Below are positions 23,416 to 34,750 of a stretch of DNA of 64,000 nt, piece after piece. The stretch comes from Istiophorus platypterus (taxonomy: Eukaryota > Chordata > Actinopteri > Istiophoriformes > Istiophoridae): NCBI GenBank assembly GCA_016859345.1, contig CM029122.1:541501-605500 (forward strand). The letters run 5' to 3'. The notes below the pieces were generated by a model. That model was not told where the DNA came from. It searched no databases and saw nothing but the letters and a program-made list of their open reading frames with translations. Positions within the stretch are counted from its first letter, which is position 1. Every line of letters starts with the position of its first letter. Position numbers and translations under genes: made by a program.

Positions 23416-23718
23416 ATGTTCCTGACGCTCCAGAAAATGTTGCAGTAGCCAATGTGAACAGGTTCGGTGCCACAGTCACCTGGGAGCCTCCCAAGTTTGA
23501 CGGCGGCTCCGAAATCACCGCCTACGTGATTGAGCTCCGTGACAGAACCTCTGTGAAATGGGAGGCAGCCATGGTCTGCAGAGCCAATGACCGTTCGGCC
23601 ACGCTGAGTGACGTGGTGGAGAACAAGGAATACATCTTCAGAGTCCGAGCTGAGAACAAAGCAGGCATCGGCAGACCCAGCGCCGCCACCAACCCCGTCA
23701 AGATCATGGATCCCATTG
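23416..23718 (+). CDS. ttn: Titin exon: Fn3 2
   Basis: 101 codons. VPDAPENVAVAN, VTWEPPKFDGGSEI, YVIELRD, YIFRVRAENKAGIG. Whole domain in one exon. Confidence 0.94.
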
Positions 23719-23817
23719 GTGAGAGAAAACCAGCAGTTCAAGTCTCTAAATTCTAATGCCTGTAATAAAAAGAACAAAATAATTAATCTCATTGGACCTT
23801 TTGTGTTGTGGTTGCAG

Positions 23818-24005
23818 AGCGGCCAAGCCCACCACTGAACCTGAACTTCAGTGACCAAATCAAGTCAGCAGTCACACTGACGTGGGAGACGCCCACCAGC
23901 AACGGTGGCAGCATGATCACTGGCTACATCATCGAGAAATGCGATGAGGGCACTGACAAGTGGCTCCGCTGCAATGCCAGGCTGTGCCCAGACCTCTCCT
24001 ACCGG
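23818..24005 (+). CDS. ttn: Titin exon: Fn3 3, first half
   Basis: 188 nt, phase 1 to 0. RPSPPLNLNFSD, LTWETPTSNGGSMI, YIIEKCDEG. Donor cgg|gtacag. Confidence 0.9.
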
Positions 24006-24253
24006 GTACAGAGTTCACTGAAGAATTTAACCGATTTCTGACATTTTATTTTTATTGTTGTGCTCTGTTTATTTTTATTTAATTGTTTAAATATACATTT
24101 CCCCCAGTGGTGTTTGGTGACTTTTACACATAGGGAAGCTGAGCTGCAGAACCAGCTAAAACATACCTTTTCATGACAGTAGTAGTGTCAAATCACTCTA
24201 AAATTCAGGGCCTGTGCTGTCTCGTCATTTTTTGCTTCCTGTCATTCATATTA

Positions 24254-24282
24254 TATACAGGACATGTTATATGTCCTGTATA
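24254..24282. repeat. Perfect 12-bp inverted repeat in intron
   Basis: tatacaggacat, five bases, then its exact reverse complement atgtcctgtata. It lies in the 24006-25041 intron of Fn3 3, where nothing else is recognised. No known site is matched. Confidence 0.6.
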
Positions 24283-25041
24283 GAGGGAAAATATATTTAA
24301 AAAAAATCACTTCTAGCATAATCTTCTAAATATTTACCATTAACTGATCCTGTATTCCCCTGCCTCAAAAGGCTTTGGTATTATATTACATGGTTAACTG
24401 TAAATGTCTGTAATTATGTAAATTGAGTAAATATGTCTGTGGCAGTATTCCTTGCAAAAGGAGTTATTAAAAGCACCCTCACTCCTCTTTGTCACACATT
24501 TTGACCAGGTGATGAGTATGACAATGTAACCAATTTGAGATCATTACTTGCTTCTACTACCTCTTAAGGCTGAGGAAGAAAAGACTCTTGAGGTGATTTT
24601 CAATCACAGGTTCCACACACATCTGTGGTTGTGCATACTAATGGGTGTAATATCAAAAATTATCTCCGAACAGTTGAAGCTTTATTAAGGACAGCTTGAC
24701 AAGCACACTTGCCAGTGAAAATTACAGAAATGATAGATGTAATGGCTTATATGGTCAGAACGCTGTTCTGAGGTGTAAGGAGAGAAATCGCTTCTATTTT
24801 GGTATTGTCCGAATTGATGTATATTTTTTGCTTTAACTGGTCAGGGACTGCTCACCTTGTTTGTTCCTGACAGCCTGTCACTGGTTTCTCATCATAACTT
24901 CATCAACTAATATAGTTTATCTTCTATTTGTTTTATGAAGTTCTTTGACCCATTTTTCACCTTCTTATCTGACAGCTCTGAGTCTTCTCTTGCTCATTAG
25001 AGCTCACTGTTGACTCTCGATACTGTTGTTGTTCTTTTCAG

Positions 25042-25156
25042 GTGACTGGTTTGAAACCTGGTCAGAAGTACCTCTACAGAGTGTGTGCTGAGAACGCTGC
25101 TGGTGTCTCTGATCCAGCTGAGCAACTTGGACCACTGCTTGCCGATGACCCTCATG
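25042..25156 (+). CDS. ttn: Titin exon: Fn3 3, second half
   Basis: 115 nt, phase 0 to 1, after a 1036-nt intron. VTGLKPGQKYLYRVCAENAA completes the domain. Confidence 0.9.
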
Positions 25157-25599
25157 GTATGAGACAAACGTAGAATCAAGCAAGCAAACGTAATCTAAAT
25201 GTTTTAAAAAAAAATAAACTTTTTTTTCCTTGGTACAGAGACTAAAATGGTGCATAAATTCTTAATAGCTTCCAACATTAAACACATTATGTTAAGAATT
25301 AAATTTCTGATAATACCTGACTAATTAATCAATTATGTGCTTCATTAATAGAGCTGGTGAACTGTATAAATTCAAATAAGTTTTATGTAAAAGAACTCTT
25401 ATTTCCATATAATAAAATCACATAGTTTTTCTTCCCATAAACTCTAAATGGAATATATTAAAACTCTAGAAAAGCGGAGTTCTGGTAAACTGGAATCTTT
25501 TTTTTAAAGTCAAAAAATTGAAATCTAAACTGAAACTCTCCTACTGTCTTTGTTAGGATTAAATATTATCTGTTCTCTGAAACACCAATACATGCTACT

Positions 25600-26430
25600 A
25601 AGTTCAATACAATTCAAGTCAATTTAATTTATAAAGCTCCATATCATAACAGAGGATATCTCAGGGCACTTTTCATATAGAGCAAGTCTAGACTAGACTC
25701 TTTATAGTTATCATTTACAGAGACCCAACATTCCCCCATGAGGAAGAAGCTGGTGACAGTGGCAATGAAAAACTCCCTTTTAACAGGTGGTAGACCCCCC
25801 CCCCTTTCCCACCCGCCTCAACCAGCTTAGTTGAGAGAGACAGAGAGACAGAGAGACAGAGAGACAGAGAGACAGAGAGACAGAGAGACGGAGAGAGGGA
25901 GAGAGGGAGTGAGAGCGAGAGAGAGAGATGGCGGGCAGGAGGCAGGAAAGAGATCATAGCACAATACAGGTATTAGTAAAGATGTATAATGATCCAAAAA
26001 AAAAAATCTAACCAAATTATAACATGGCTAATAATAAGACCAATAACAATAAGACTAAATAAAATACTAATAGCAATAAGAGGGAGCAGGACTATGGGGG
26101 CAGTAGGTGGTTTAGAGTCCTGGATCCAGACTCTGCAATGTCAGAGGCAGAAAAAAAAACCTGCAGAAAGCGATAGGAGTAAGAGGAGAGAGACAAGGAA
26201 GAACAAAACTATGGCAGAGAGCAGATGTAAAGTTTGTAGCCAACATTGTTGGGATATGAACGTGTATAGATCGAGAGGAAGAGGAGGAGTGAGAAGCTTG
26301 GTGCAACATGGGAATTCCCCCAGAAGTCTGGGCCTATAACAGCATAAATAGGGGATGGTTCAAGCTGATCCAGAGTCAGTGCTAACCATAAGTTATATCA
26401 AACAGGAAGGTTTTTAGATGACAGCATAAC
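25600..26430 (+). mobile_element. Teleost interspersed repeat with GAGAGACA tract
   Basis: Most of the 1350-nt intron. It shows phrases that I recall from a very common fish repeat: attcaagtcaatttaattta, atctcagggcacttttcata, cattcccccatgaggaag, ggtgacagtggcaatgaaaa, aactcccttttaacaggtgg, and further on gaattcccccagaagtctgg and ggatggttcaagctgatcca. A GAGAGACA microsatellite sits in the middle. No intact coding sequence; family not assigned. Confidence 0.7.
25833..25928. repeat. (GAGAGACA)n microsatellite
   Basis: Eight-base units gagagaca repeated about six times, then decaying to gagaggga and gagagcga. Part of the interspersed repeat around it; likely length-variable. Confidence 0.85.
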
Positions 26431-26506
26431 TTTTTACCTGTCTGTATTTGTGCAAAATTCTTTATAAATGATGCTAAAATTTAAAACCATTTTTCTCTTT
26501 CTGCAG

Positions 26507-26794
26507 TCGGTCCGACCTTTGACCTGAGTGCCTTTAGGAATGGCCTGGAGGTGATCGTCCCTCATCCTCTCACCATCAGAGTGCCCATCACTGGATACCC
26601 GACCCCCGTAGCCAAGTGGACTTTCGGAGAAAAGGACCTGACCACTGCAGACGAGCGTGTTTCAATGGTGACGAAGCCCTCGTACACAGAGTTGACAATC
26701 ATGCCAAGTGTTCGTCCGGACAAAGGCACCTACACCCTAAAGCTTGAGAACGATGTCTCTTCTGTCTCTGGAGAGATTGAGGTCAACGTTATCG
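26507..26794 (+). CDS. ttn: Titin exon: A-band Ig 1
   Basis: 96 codons. VGPTFDLSAFRNG, the A-band-type TIRVPITGYPTPVAKW and DKGTYTLKLEND. Lacks the core Cys pair, as usual for A-band Igs. Confidence 0.93.
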
Positions 26795-27073
26795 GTAAAA
26801 ACAATTTCTTTGCCCCTTGAAATATACATTTCATGATAATATGTAGTGAAAGGAAATTTGGAAAGTAGATTTACTTTTGGTACAAAATTTGGAAACTTTG
26901 AATAAACTCGATATTCGAGACTAGCAGCCCTTTCAGGGTGCACTCAGCCTGAGCAGGAAAAACAGTTTGGAATATAAATGGAAGTCCACAAATTATTTTT
27001 TCAAACATGTCTTTATGCTTTATTAGGTGTACCAAAAATTTTAATTATCTCTTTGGTGCCAATATTTTCCCAG

Positions 27074-27225
27074 CATGCCCCAGTGCTCCCAAGGACTTCA
27101 AAGTATCCGAGGTGACACGACACCATGTCCACCTGATGTGGGAGGCTCCGGAACACGATGGAGGAAGTCCAGTGGCCTACTACCAAATCGAGAAGAGAGA
27201 AGTGTCTCGCAAGACCTGGGCCAAG
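27074..27225 (+). CDS. ttn: Titin exon: Fn3 4, first half
   Basis: 152 nt, phase 1 to 0. CPSAPKDFKVSE, LMWEAPEHDGGSPV, YYQIEKREVS, KTWAK. Opens with Cys instead of the usual Val/Asp. Confidence 0.9.
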
Positions 27226-27863
27226 GTATATCAGAGTGTTACCTTTGTGGTGCTGGCATAGAACCTATGTGACCAATAGATTAGGCAGCAAGGTCTCTGG
27301 AAGTAGGACCTTAGTGTTAGGTTTAGACCATGTTCAATCAGAATACAAAGTGACTCCTAACAGTGGAATGATGTGTATAAACTCAAAAGGTTTTTGACAA
27401 TGTCAGCCTCAGCAAAAAGTTTGCTTTGAGTAATTTGCGTGTGTGTTGGGCTTCCTTGAAAGGAAAACAATAAAAATATTTGGAGATTCAATTAAAAATC
27501 TTAAAAAAATGAGCAGTTGTTTGTTTGATTGACTTTTAGTCATAGTTGATGGTAGAGATAAGATTTGCTAATCTGTGACGTATTTGTGGAAATAAGATAT
27601 AAATTTAACATATTGGATTATGGGAGGAAACTGCTTCTGCACCCAAATAATTCATGGCAGAAATTCTCTTTACAACTATGCTGCTTTCTATTATTATTTT
27701 TGTCAAAAATCCCAGAAAAACAAAAACATCATGAGCAATCAAGATCACATTGAAGCAAGATTTTGACAAGACCAAGCAGCAATCAAATTTCAGGTTACGG
27801 TTCTTCATTGATCATCATTCATGTCCTGACTCCTGTCCCCTGTGATAATGTTTTTTTTCCCAG

Positions 27864-28011
27864 GTGGCTACTGGCATCCTGGACCTGGAACACACTGTAA
27901 CAGATGTTATTGAAGGAAAGGAGTATCTGTTCAGTGTCACTGCCTGCAACAAGTGTGGACCTGGAGAGCCAGCATACATTGACGAGCCTGTTAATGTCTC
28001 CTCTCCTGCAA
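27864..28011 (+). CDS. ttn: Titin exon: Fn3 4, second half
   Basis: 148 nt, phase 0 to 1. VATGILDLEHTVTDVIEGKE then YLFSVTACNKCGPG. Completes the domain. Confidence 0.9.
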
Positions 28012-28202
28012 GTGAGCCTTTTTTTCACTCGACGAATGAATCGACTCAGAATGAAGCCATCTTCATCAGGCCAGAGCTAAAATTAAGATCATGTTTCCTT
28101 TGCTTTTGAGATAATTTGATGATGGAGATTTGAAGTTTTCACCTGATAAAGATGTTTTTACAAATATCCAGAATCCATGTACATGATGTTTTTCGTCTAC
28201 AG

Positions 28203-28380
28203 CTGTCCCTGATCCTCCTGAGAACCTGAAGTGGCGCGATAAGAGTGCAAAGACCATCTTCCTGTCCTGGGAGCCTCCAAAGTATGACGGCGGCTCCCAT
28301 ATCAAGGGCTATGTGGTGGACAAGTGTCAGCGTGGTACCGACAAGTGGGAACCCTGTGGTGACCCCATCCCCGAACTGAA
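28203..28380 (+). CDS. ttn: Titin exon: Fn3 5, first half
   Basis: 178 nt, phase 1 to 2. VPDPPENLKWRD, LSWEPPKYDGGSHI, YVVDKCQRG. The split codon gives Lys. Confidence 0.9.
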
Positions 28381-28548
28381 GTAAATCTTAACATTATGTC
28401 AATAAGAATGGTGTTTATGATTGTAATGATTTCTACAAAGTGTAGAGTGATTGTGTCCTTGCTTAACGGTTTTCCAGAGCCCATTTCTTATTTGTTCCTC
28501 ACACATATTGTAGGATAGTTGTGTATATAATCTTTTTTTTGCTCACAG

Positions 28549-28670
28549 GTTTCAGGTGACTGGCCTGATCGAGGGTCAGTGGTATGCCTACAGAGTCAGA
28601 GCTTTTAACAAGTTGGGAGCCAGCCGTCCCTGCAGAGCCACCGATGACATCCAGGCTGTGGACGCTAAAG
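28549..28670 (+). CDS. ttn: Titin exon: Fn3 5, second half
   Basis: 122 nt, phase 2 to 1. FQVTGLIEGQWYAYRVRAFN, then NKLGASRP. Completes the domain. Confidence 0.9.
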
Positions 28671-28757
28671 GTAAGCCAGACTGTACTCATCCAGATCCTG
28701 TTGGACTGGAGCTTGACTGGAGCTTCATTCAGCTTCTTTCTTTTATAATTCCAACAG

Positions 28758-29045
28758 AACCTCCAGAGATCCAGCTGGACGTGAAGTTGCTGGCCGGTTT
28801 GACCGCCAGAGCCGGTACCAAGATCGAGCTTCCTGCCGATGTGAAAGGAAAGCCTGATCCACGGGTGAAGTGGACCAAGGCTGACCTGGTCCTGCGGGCC
28901 GACAACCGCATCACCATCGACACCCAGCCAGGACACTCCAAGCTTTCAATCACCAACACCACAAGAGGCGACACTGCCACCTACATCATTGAGGCAGTCA
29001 ACACCTGTGGACGCGCCACTGCCACTATCGATGTCAACATCCTAG
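28758..29045 (+). CDS. ttn: Titin exon: A-band Ig 2
   Basis: 96 codons. PPEIQLDVKLLAGLTARAG, ADVKGKPDPRVKWTKAD, DTATYIIEAVNTCG. Typical thick-filament Ig with the KGKPDP.VKW signature. Only 87 nt from the previous exon. Confidence 0.94.
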
Positions 29046-29642
29046 GTACCAAGGCTAATTAATATCTTACCCAAAATACCCGACCTATAGCTGAAACTGT
29101 GCCTAGATATTATCTTTAGGAGAGAAGGGACATACTGGGCTGTGTATCAATCAACATATGACTCAATGAATTTCTTCTTTTTCAAGAAAATGAATAGGCC
29201 TTGGGGGTTTTTCAGTTTTATACTGTGTTGTGGTAACTCTTCATTAGAATTACTGGATTGTTTGGAAGCCAGCTGTAGCCTCCAAGTTCTAGTTAGTTTA
29301 TAGCATGTTAGCAGGTCGTCTCAAGTGAAATAAATACTGCCTCTTCTTGGTTAAGGAGCTCAACAAGTCTTATTAACAACATATTTAGTGAAGAAGCTTA
29401 GGATACTCAAATCACAAATATACCAGAAGATATGTTGTTGGTATAGAATAAAACAAATCATAAATACTAGAGAAACAACTATCTGAGCTTGTTTTATCTT
29501 GTAAATAAAATTCAGTGTGTCCAGCTCATATGAGCTGTGCCATTTTACAAAAGTCTCAAACTGATCTGGTCCTGAAGATGACACTTTGCAAAACTGGATG
29601 TAAATTTCAGGTCATTTTGATGTTTGATCCCCTCTTCTTTAG

Positions 29643-29939
29643 ATAAACCTGGCCCTCCAGCTGCCTTCGATATTTCCGAGATTACCAACGAGTCATGCCT
29701 CCTGGCCTGGAACCCTCCTCGAGATGACGGCGGTTCACCAATCACAAACTACATTGTGGATTGCCGTCAAACAGACAGGGAGGAGTGGGTGAAGCTTTCA
29801 TCCACAGTGAAACACACCACCTTCAAAGCCTGTAAGCTCACACCTATGAAGGAGTACATCTTCAGGATCAGCGCTGAGAACCAGTATGGCATTGGCGAAC
29901 CTGCAGAGCACACACCAATCATTGCAAAGTATTCCTTTG
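29643..29939 (+). CDS. ttn: Titin exon: Fn3 6
   Basis: 99 codons. KPGPPAAFDISE, LAWNPPRDDGGSPI, YIVDCRQTD, YIFRISAENQYG. First of six Fn3 in a row. Confidence 0.94.
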
Positions 29940-30045
29940 GTAAGATTTTTTACACTATTATCTAACCTTCTATCAAAAATTTTCTTTTGAACATTCAAGG
30001 GACAAAGGTGAATAATAGCCAATGAGAAATTGCATTGTTTTCCAG

Positions 30046-30232
30046 ATCCTCCTGGTCCTCCAACCAGAGTCACTCCATCTGACATCGCCAAGGATGCAGT
30101 GACTCTGACCTGGTTTGAGCCAGACGAAGATGGTGGCAGTCCTATCACTGGATACTGGATTGAGAAGTTTGATCCAGAGAGTGATAAGTGGATCAGATGC
30201 AACAAACTGCCCATCAAGGACACAACCTTTAG
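30046..30232 (+). CDS. ttn: Titin exon: Fn3 7, first half
   Basis: 187 nt, phase 1 to 2. PPGPPTRVTPSD, LTWFEPDEDGGSPI, YWIEKFDPES. The split codon gives Arg. Confidence 0.9.
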
Positions 30233-30353
30233 GTAAATTATCACAACTGTCAAATTACAGGAATAATGATGACAAGTCATCAGCTAACAAGGTGAAGGAT
30301 CTTTATTTTTCAAGAAATGGTGTAGATCTGATTGTATATCTGTGTGGCTGCAG

Positions 30354-30469
30354 AGTGAAGGGACTCCCCACCAAGAAGAAGTACCAATTCCGTGTTTTGG
30401 CTGAGAATCTTGCTGGACCTGGAAAACCAAGCCCAGAGACTGATCCTGTCCTCATCAAAGATCCCATTG
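30354..30469 (+). CDS. ttn: Titin exon: Fn3 7, second half
   Basis: 116 nt, phase 2 to 1. VKGLPTKKKYQFRVLAENLA. The donor is attg|gtttgt, a poor match, but the reading frame and the DPI ending place the boundary here. Confidence 0.85.
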
Positions 30470-30704
30470 GTTTGTCATTTGTCATTCAGTAATGCTACTC
30501 TACTCAGGTTAAGTCAAAAACAGCTGTAATCCATTTGCAATTATTTTTGAAGCTTTTTTGTATCAACATTGCAATTAAACTAGTATAATGTATATCATAA
30601 TAGTATTATGCTTGTAAGTGAGTCACTGGATTGAGAGTAAGAATAATTGGACTAGAAATAGGAGTAAATACATGATTATTATAATACATTACACGCTTCT
30701 TCAG

Positions 30705-31004
30705 ATCCTCCATGGGCACCTGGTAAACCTGTCATCAGGGACATTGCCAAGACGTCGGCCCTGTTAGCTTGGACTCGCCCAGAGCATGATGGCGGGGCTA
30801 AGATTGAAGGCTATGTCATTGAGTTCCAGAAGACTGGAAGCGACGAGTGGATCAGGATTGCAGAGGACATTCCTCAGACCGAGCACCAGCTGCGGGGCCT
30901 GATGGAGAAGCAGGAGTACTCATTCAGGGTCAAGGCAGTCAACAAGGCTGGGGAGAGCGAGCCAAGTGAGCCTAGTGACCCTGTGGTCTGCAAGGAGAGA
31001 CTTT
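30705..31004 (+). CDS. ttn: Titin exon: Fn3 8
   Basis: 100 codons, found by frame and splice sites (tcag acceptor, gtaagt donor). PPWAPGKPVIRD, LAWTRPEHDGGAKI, YVIEFQKTGS, YSFRVKAVNKAGES. Has few Met codons and is easily missed by ORF scanning. Confidence 0.93.
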
Positions 31005-31144
31005 GTAAGTTCCATTAAGGGGTCAGTAGGAGTGGGCAGCAGAATACTGTATTTCTGAAAGGCTTAGTTTAAGATTTTGAGGTTCTGATCCAGGTCAATC
31101 ATAGTCAGTAAGAGATAAGAACCAATACTCTTTCCATTTGACAG

Positions 31145-31444
31145 ACCCTCCATCAGCTCCCCAATGGCTGGAAGTGACCAACATCACCAAGATCAATGCT
31201 GAACTGAAGTGGCAGGCTCCAAGCACTGATGGAGGCTCACCCATCACCAACTATGTGGTGGAGAAGAGGGATGTAAGGCGGAAGTCCTGGCAGACTGTTG
31301 ATACCACTGTCAAGGATCTCAAGTACACTGTGAGTCCTCTCAATGAAGGATCCCTGTATGTGTTCCGGGTCGCTGCTGAGAATGCCGTTGGGATGAGCGA
31401 ATTCTGTGAATTGGAGGACGCTGTGCTCGCCAAGGACACTTTCA
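31145..31444 (+). CDS. ttn: Titin exon: Fn3 9
   Basis: 100 codons. PPSAPQWLEVTN, LKWQAPSTDGGSPI, YVVEKRDVR, YVFRVAAENAVGMS. Confidence 0.94.
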
Positions 31445-32004
31445 GTAAGTTATCAACAGTTATGTTTCAGTGTTTTTGTACCTGTTTTTAAAGATTTAGT
31501 CAGTGTCATTTTGCCCTTTACATTCACTCCTAAATTTGAGCAATTTGGAGTTTAGCTTGAACAGAACTGTTTCAGTGTATTCCTAAAGCTGACTTTTTAA
31601 CATAGCTAATCAACAATTCATCAAACTTCGGTAATTTCGAATGTGGACATTGCTGCTCCAAATACAATGATCCCTAATAATTTTAATGACCCTGTGACTG
31701 TACCCATACCACTACCACTTGGACAAAATTTTCCCTTAACAAATATTTCTGTTTGTGACAATATATCAAATAAACTAATGTCAGGATTTCAAGGAAATGT
31801 CCTGATCGTCATTTCTGCAATTACGACGCGACCTTTCCTCTAGTGCCATCCTCTGAAATATTTTTTTGCACAATTAACACAGGACTTTAGACTTTCACTG
31901 TTATTTTAACACTCCATTTTAAGAGCCTGAGTAGGGCTGCATAGAAAAGAAGCTAAAGACAACCTGTCTGGTATGCATGTTAACATTTGTCATGTTCTCT
32001 GCAG

Positions 32005-32110
32005 CTACTCCTGGACCTCCTTATGCCCTGACAGTGGTGGAGGTCACCAAGAGATATGTGGAGCTGAAATGGGAAGCTCCCAAGAGCGATGGTGGAAGAC
32101 CTATAACCAA
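32005..32110 (+). CDS. ttn: Titin exon: Fn3 10, first part
   Basis: 106 nt, phase 1 to 2. TPGPPYALTVVE, LKWEAPKSDGGRPI. Ends within the C strand; the split codon gives Lys. Confidence 0.9.
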
Positions 32111-32287
32111 GTAAGACAAAAAACTGCTGTAAAACCGCTGTATAGATTGCCATGTTAAAAGGTACAAACTAATTGAAATTAGATGATATTTAAGGAATTT
32201 ACTTATTTGAGATAGTTTGTAAAAAGGCCATCAAACGACAGTCAGTTGAAAAACTATTCATTAAGACCATTACCCTTTGCTCCTCAG

Positions 32288-32484
32288 GTATGTGATTGAA
32301 AAGAAAGAGAAGGTAGGAACTCGTTGGTTGAAGTGCTGCAAGACTCCAGACAAACAGACTCATTTCAAGGTGACAGATGTGGACGAAGGGTCGGAGGTTC
32401 AGTTCCAGGTCAGAGCAGAGAATGAGGCTGGAGTTGGAGATCCAAGCGAACCCACTGAGATCCTCACTATTGAGAATCCAACCA
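32288..32484 (+). CDS. ttn: Titin exon: Fn3 10, second part
   Basis: 197 nt, phase 2 to 1. YVIEKKEKVGTRWLKC and VQFQVRAENEAGVGDPS complete the domain. Confidence 0.9.
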
Positions 32485-32722
32485 GTAAGAGACTATCAAA
32501 TATTAGGAGTTTGTTGTGTGTTCAAGAACTTTAAGTACTGGGGATGTCTTCAACTAAACAAACTCTAGTTGGGCATGGGTTTCTTTTGATTGATTAATTA
32601 ATTAGTCAGGTTTTTTCAATAGCATCAAGGTATAGCAGAATACAGAAAATTACTTTAAATCATTACATCACTGTCAGAAAGAAAACATTTCAGATGCATT
32701 CACAAATATCTTCTCTCTCCAG

Positions 32723-33031
32723 GTGCTCCATCTCCTCCTCTTGAAGTGACCATCCCCGATGCCAGCAGGGAGCACATCAATGTCACCTGGAAGCCTCCAG
32801 CCAAGGATGGTGGCTGCCCCATCACTGGCTACCATGTTGAGGTGGCAGAGGCCCGCCCAGAGCTGAAGTGGCTCAGGGTCAACAACAGACCCATCAAAGA
32901 GCTCAAGTTCAGAATTGACGATGGAATCAAACCAGAGAAGAAGTACGTCATCAGAGTTCGTGCCATCAATTCTGTTGGTGTTAGTGATCCCTCTGAGATC
33001 TCCGACAAGGTTTTCACCAAAGATCCTGACT
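32723..33031 (+). CDS. ttn: Titin exon: Fn3 11
   Basis: 103 codons. APSPPLEVTIPD, VTWKPPAKDGGCPI, YHVEVAEARP, YVIRVRAINSVGVS. Last of six consecutive Fn3; the seven-domain super-repeats start after it. Confidence 0.94.
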
Positions 33032-33129
33032 GTAAGCATTAGCATTTCTCTGTTTACCGAGATTGAGACAAGTCTATTCAAAACACTGATAATTAACCCT
33101 AAACAATAATCCTGTCCTCTGATCCCAAG

Positions 33130-33408
33130 GTGCGCCAACAATGGATTTGGAGGCACAGGATGTGGTTGTAGTTGAGGGCGAGAAGTTGCACTTGAATATT
33201 CCCTACAGAGCGATCCCAACCCCCAAAATGGTGTGGCAGAAGGACACGGTGGAGTGTACAGCCAATGAACGGCTCTCAATGACAGTAGAGATGAACAGTG
33301 CTCACCTGGAGCTACTAAAGTGCACACATGCTGATGCTGGAGCCTATGCCATTACTCTGGAGAACAGTCATGGAACTGCCACTGGAACTGTCAATGTCAA
33401 AGTCATTG
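33130..33408 (+). CDS. ttn: Titin exon: A-band Ig 3, super-repeat 1 domain 1
   Basis: 93 codons. APTMDLEAQDVVVVEGE, IPYRAIPTPKMVWQKD, DAGAYAITLENSHG. Opens the first I-FF-I-FFF unit. Acceptor cccaag|gt has a weak pyrimidine tract. Confidence 0.92.
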
Positions 33409-33626
33409 GTAGGATGTACTCGATTTAAAAGTGCTCGGGAAATATGCTGTAATACCATGATTTGTTCGCGTTATGAACTTATGACAGTGTTCTTTTGTAA
33501 ACCACTCCAAATGTTAGTTCCACCTTCAGAAAACTGTTGAGCACTATTTCTGGTTATATTTCACTACAAACATTCAAGCAGCAGCCATCCTCTAACACAT
33601 TTCTGGTTCTTTCCTGAACCCTGCAG

Positions 33627-33926
33627 GACTCCCTGGTAAGTGTAAAGATATCGCCTCTAGCGACATTACCAAGAATTCCTGCAAGATCAGCTGGGAAGCC
33701 CCAGAGGACGACGGTGGTACCCCCATTGTCAGCTACACTCTGGAGCGCCGCGAAGCCTCCAAGAAGACCTACATGCCAGTTATTTCGGGAGAGAACATCC
33801 TGACCCGTACTGTCAAAGACCTCTTCACTAACTGCGAGTACTACTTCAGAGTGAAGGCTGTCAACAAGGTCGGAGCTGGAGAATATCTGGAGCTACGTAA
33901 CCCTGTCATTACAGAGGAAATCAAAC
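33627..33926 (+). CDS. ttn: Titin exon: Fn3 12, super-repeat 1 domain 2
   Basis: 100 codons. LPGKCKDIASSD, ISWEAPEDDGGTPI, YTLERREAS, YYFRVKAVNKVGAG. Confidence 0.94.
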
Positions 33927-34335
33927 GTAAGACCTGTTTTCAGCTCAATAACATCAGAGGATTGATTTGTATTTTCATTCTGAGCATATTAGCGTTGTGA
34001 TATTAGCATTAATCTCAAATACAGCTTCATAGGGCCACTAGACTCTACTCTTATTGTGTCCAAATGTTTCAAACACAATGAACGAAAAAAAACTTTGAAG
34101 TGGACCTTGAAATGAAAACTTTTTTTTCAGTATGAAGTCAGGTGAGTGAACCTACTGTCGCATTTTCAGCTCAACACATAGAGAAATACAGAAACAAAAT
34201 GATTGTATCTCGTGATCCTTTGAATAAAATAGATGAAACAAGGTTCATATGCTCTAGAATTATAGTAAACCTGATGGTCTTGGCTATGGAGATAGCTCAG
34301 ACATTTACTGTCTATGGCTTATATTTATTTCACAG

Positions 34336-34638
34336 AGAAACCAGACCCACCCATCCAGGTGGAGGCTCACAACCCGACATCTAAGTCCATCACAGTCACA
34401 TGGAAGGCTCCAGACTATGACGGTGGCTGTCCCATCCAGGGCTACATCGTGGAGAAGATTGAGAAGGATGGCGACCGCTATGAGAGGGTCAACCCAAGCC
34501 TGGTTCCTGGTTTCTCCTACGAGGTGACAGGCCTGAAGGAGGACATGGAGTATCAGTTCAGGGTTCGAGCTGAGAATGCTGCTGGAGTCAGCGAGCCATC
34601 ACGCAGCACACAGCCTATCAAGGCTGCAGACCCTGTCG
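34336..34638 (+). CDS. ttn: Titin exon: Fn3 13, super-repeat 1 domain 3
   Basis: 101 codons. KPDPPIQVEAHN, VTWKAPDYDGGCPI, YIVEKIEKDG, YQFRVRAENAAGVS. Confidence 0.94.
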
Positions 34639-34750
34639 GTATGAAAACTACAAACACTTTGAAATCATTATCACCTTAAGGAGAGTGTGATTAGCTTTAA
34701 ATAATAATAAAAAACTAAATAAAATTTCAAAATTCTCATTCCATTTTCAG

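Noticed and set aside
25989..26339. 116-codon open frame in the interspersed repeat
   Set aside because: Low-complexity translation inside a repeat; no protein family recognised.
32674..33327. 217-codon open frame on the - strand
   Set aside because: Shadow of two titin exons and the intron between them; crosses real splice sites.
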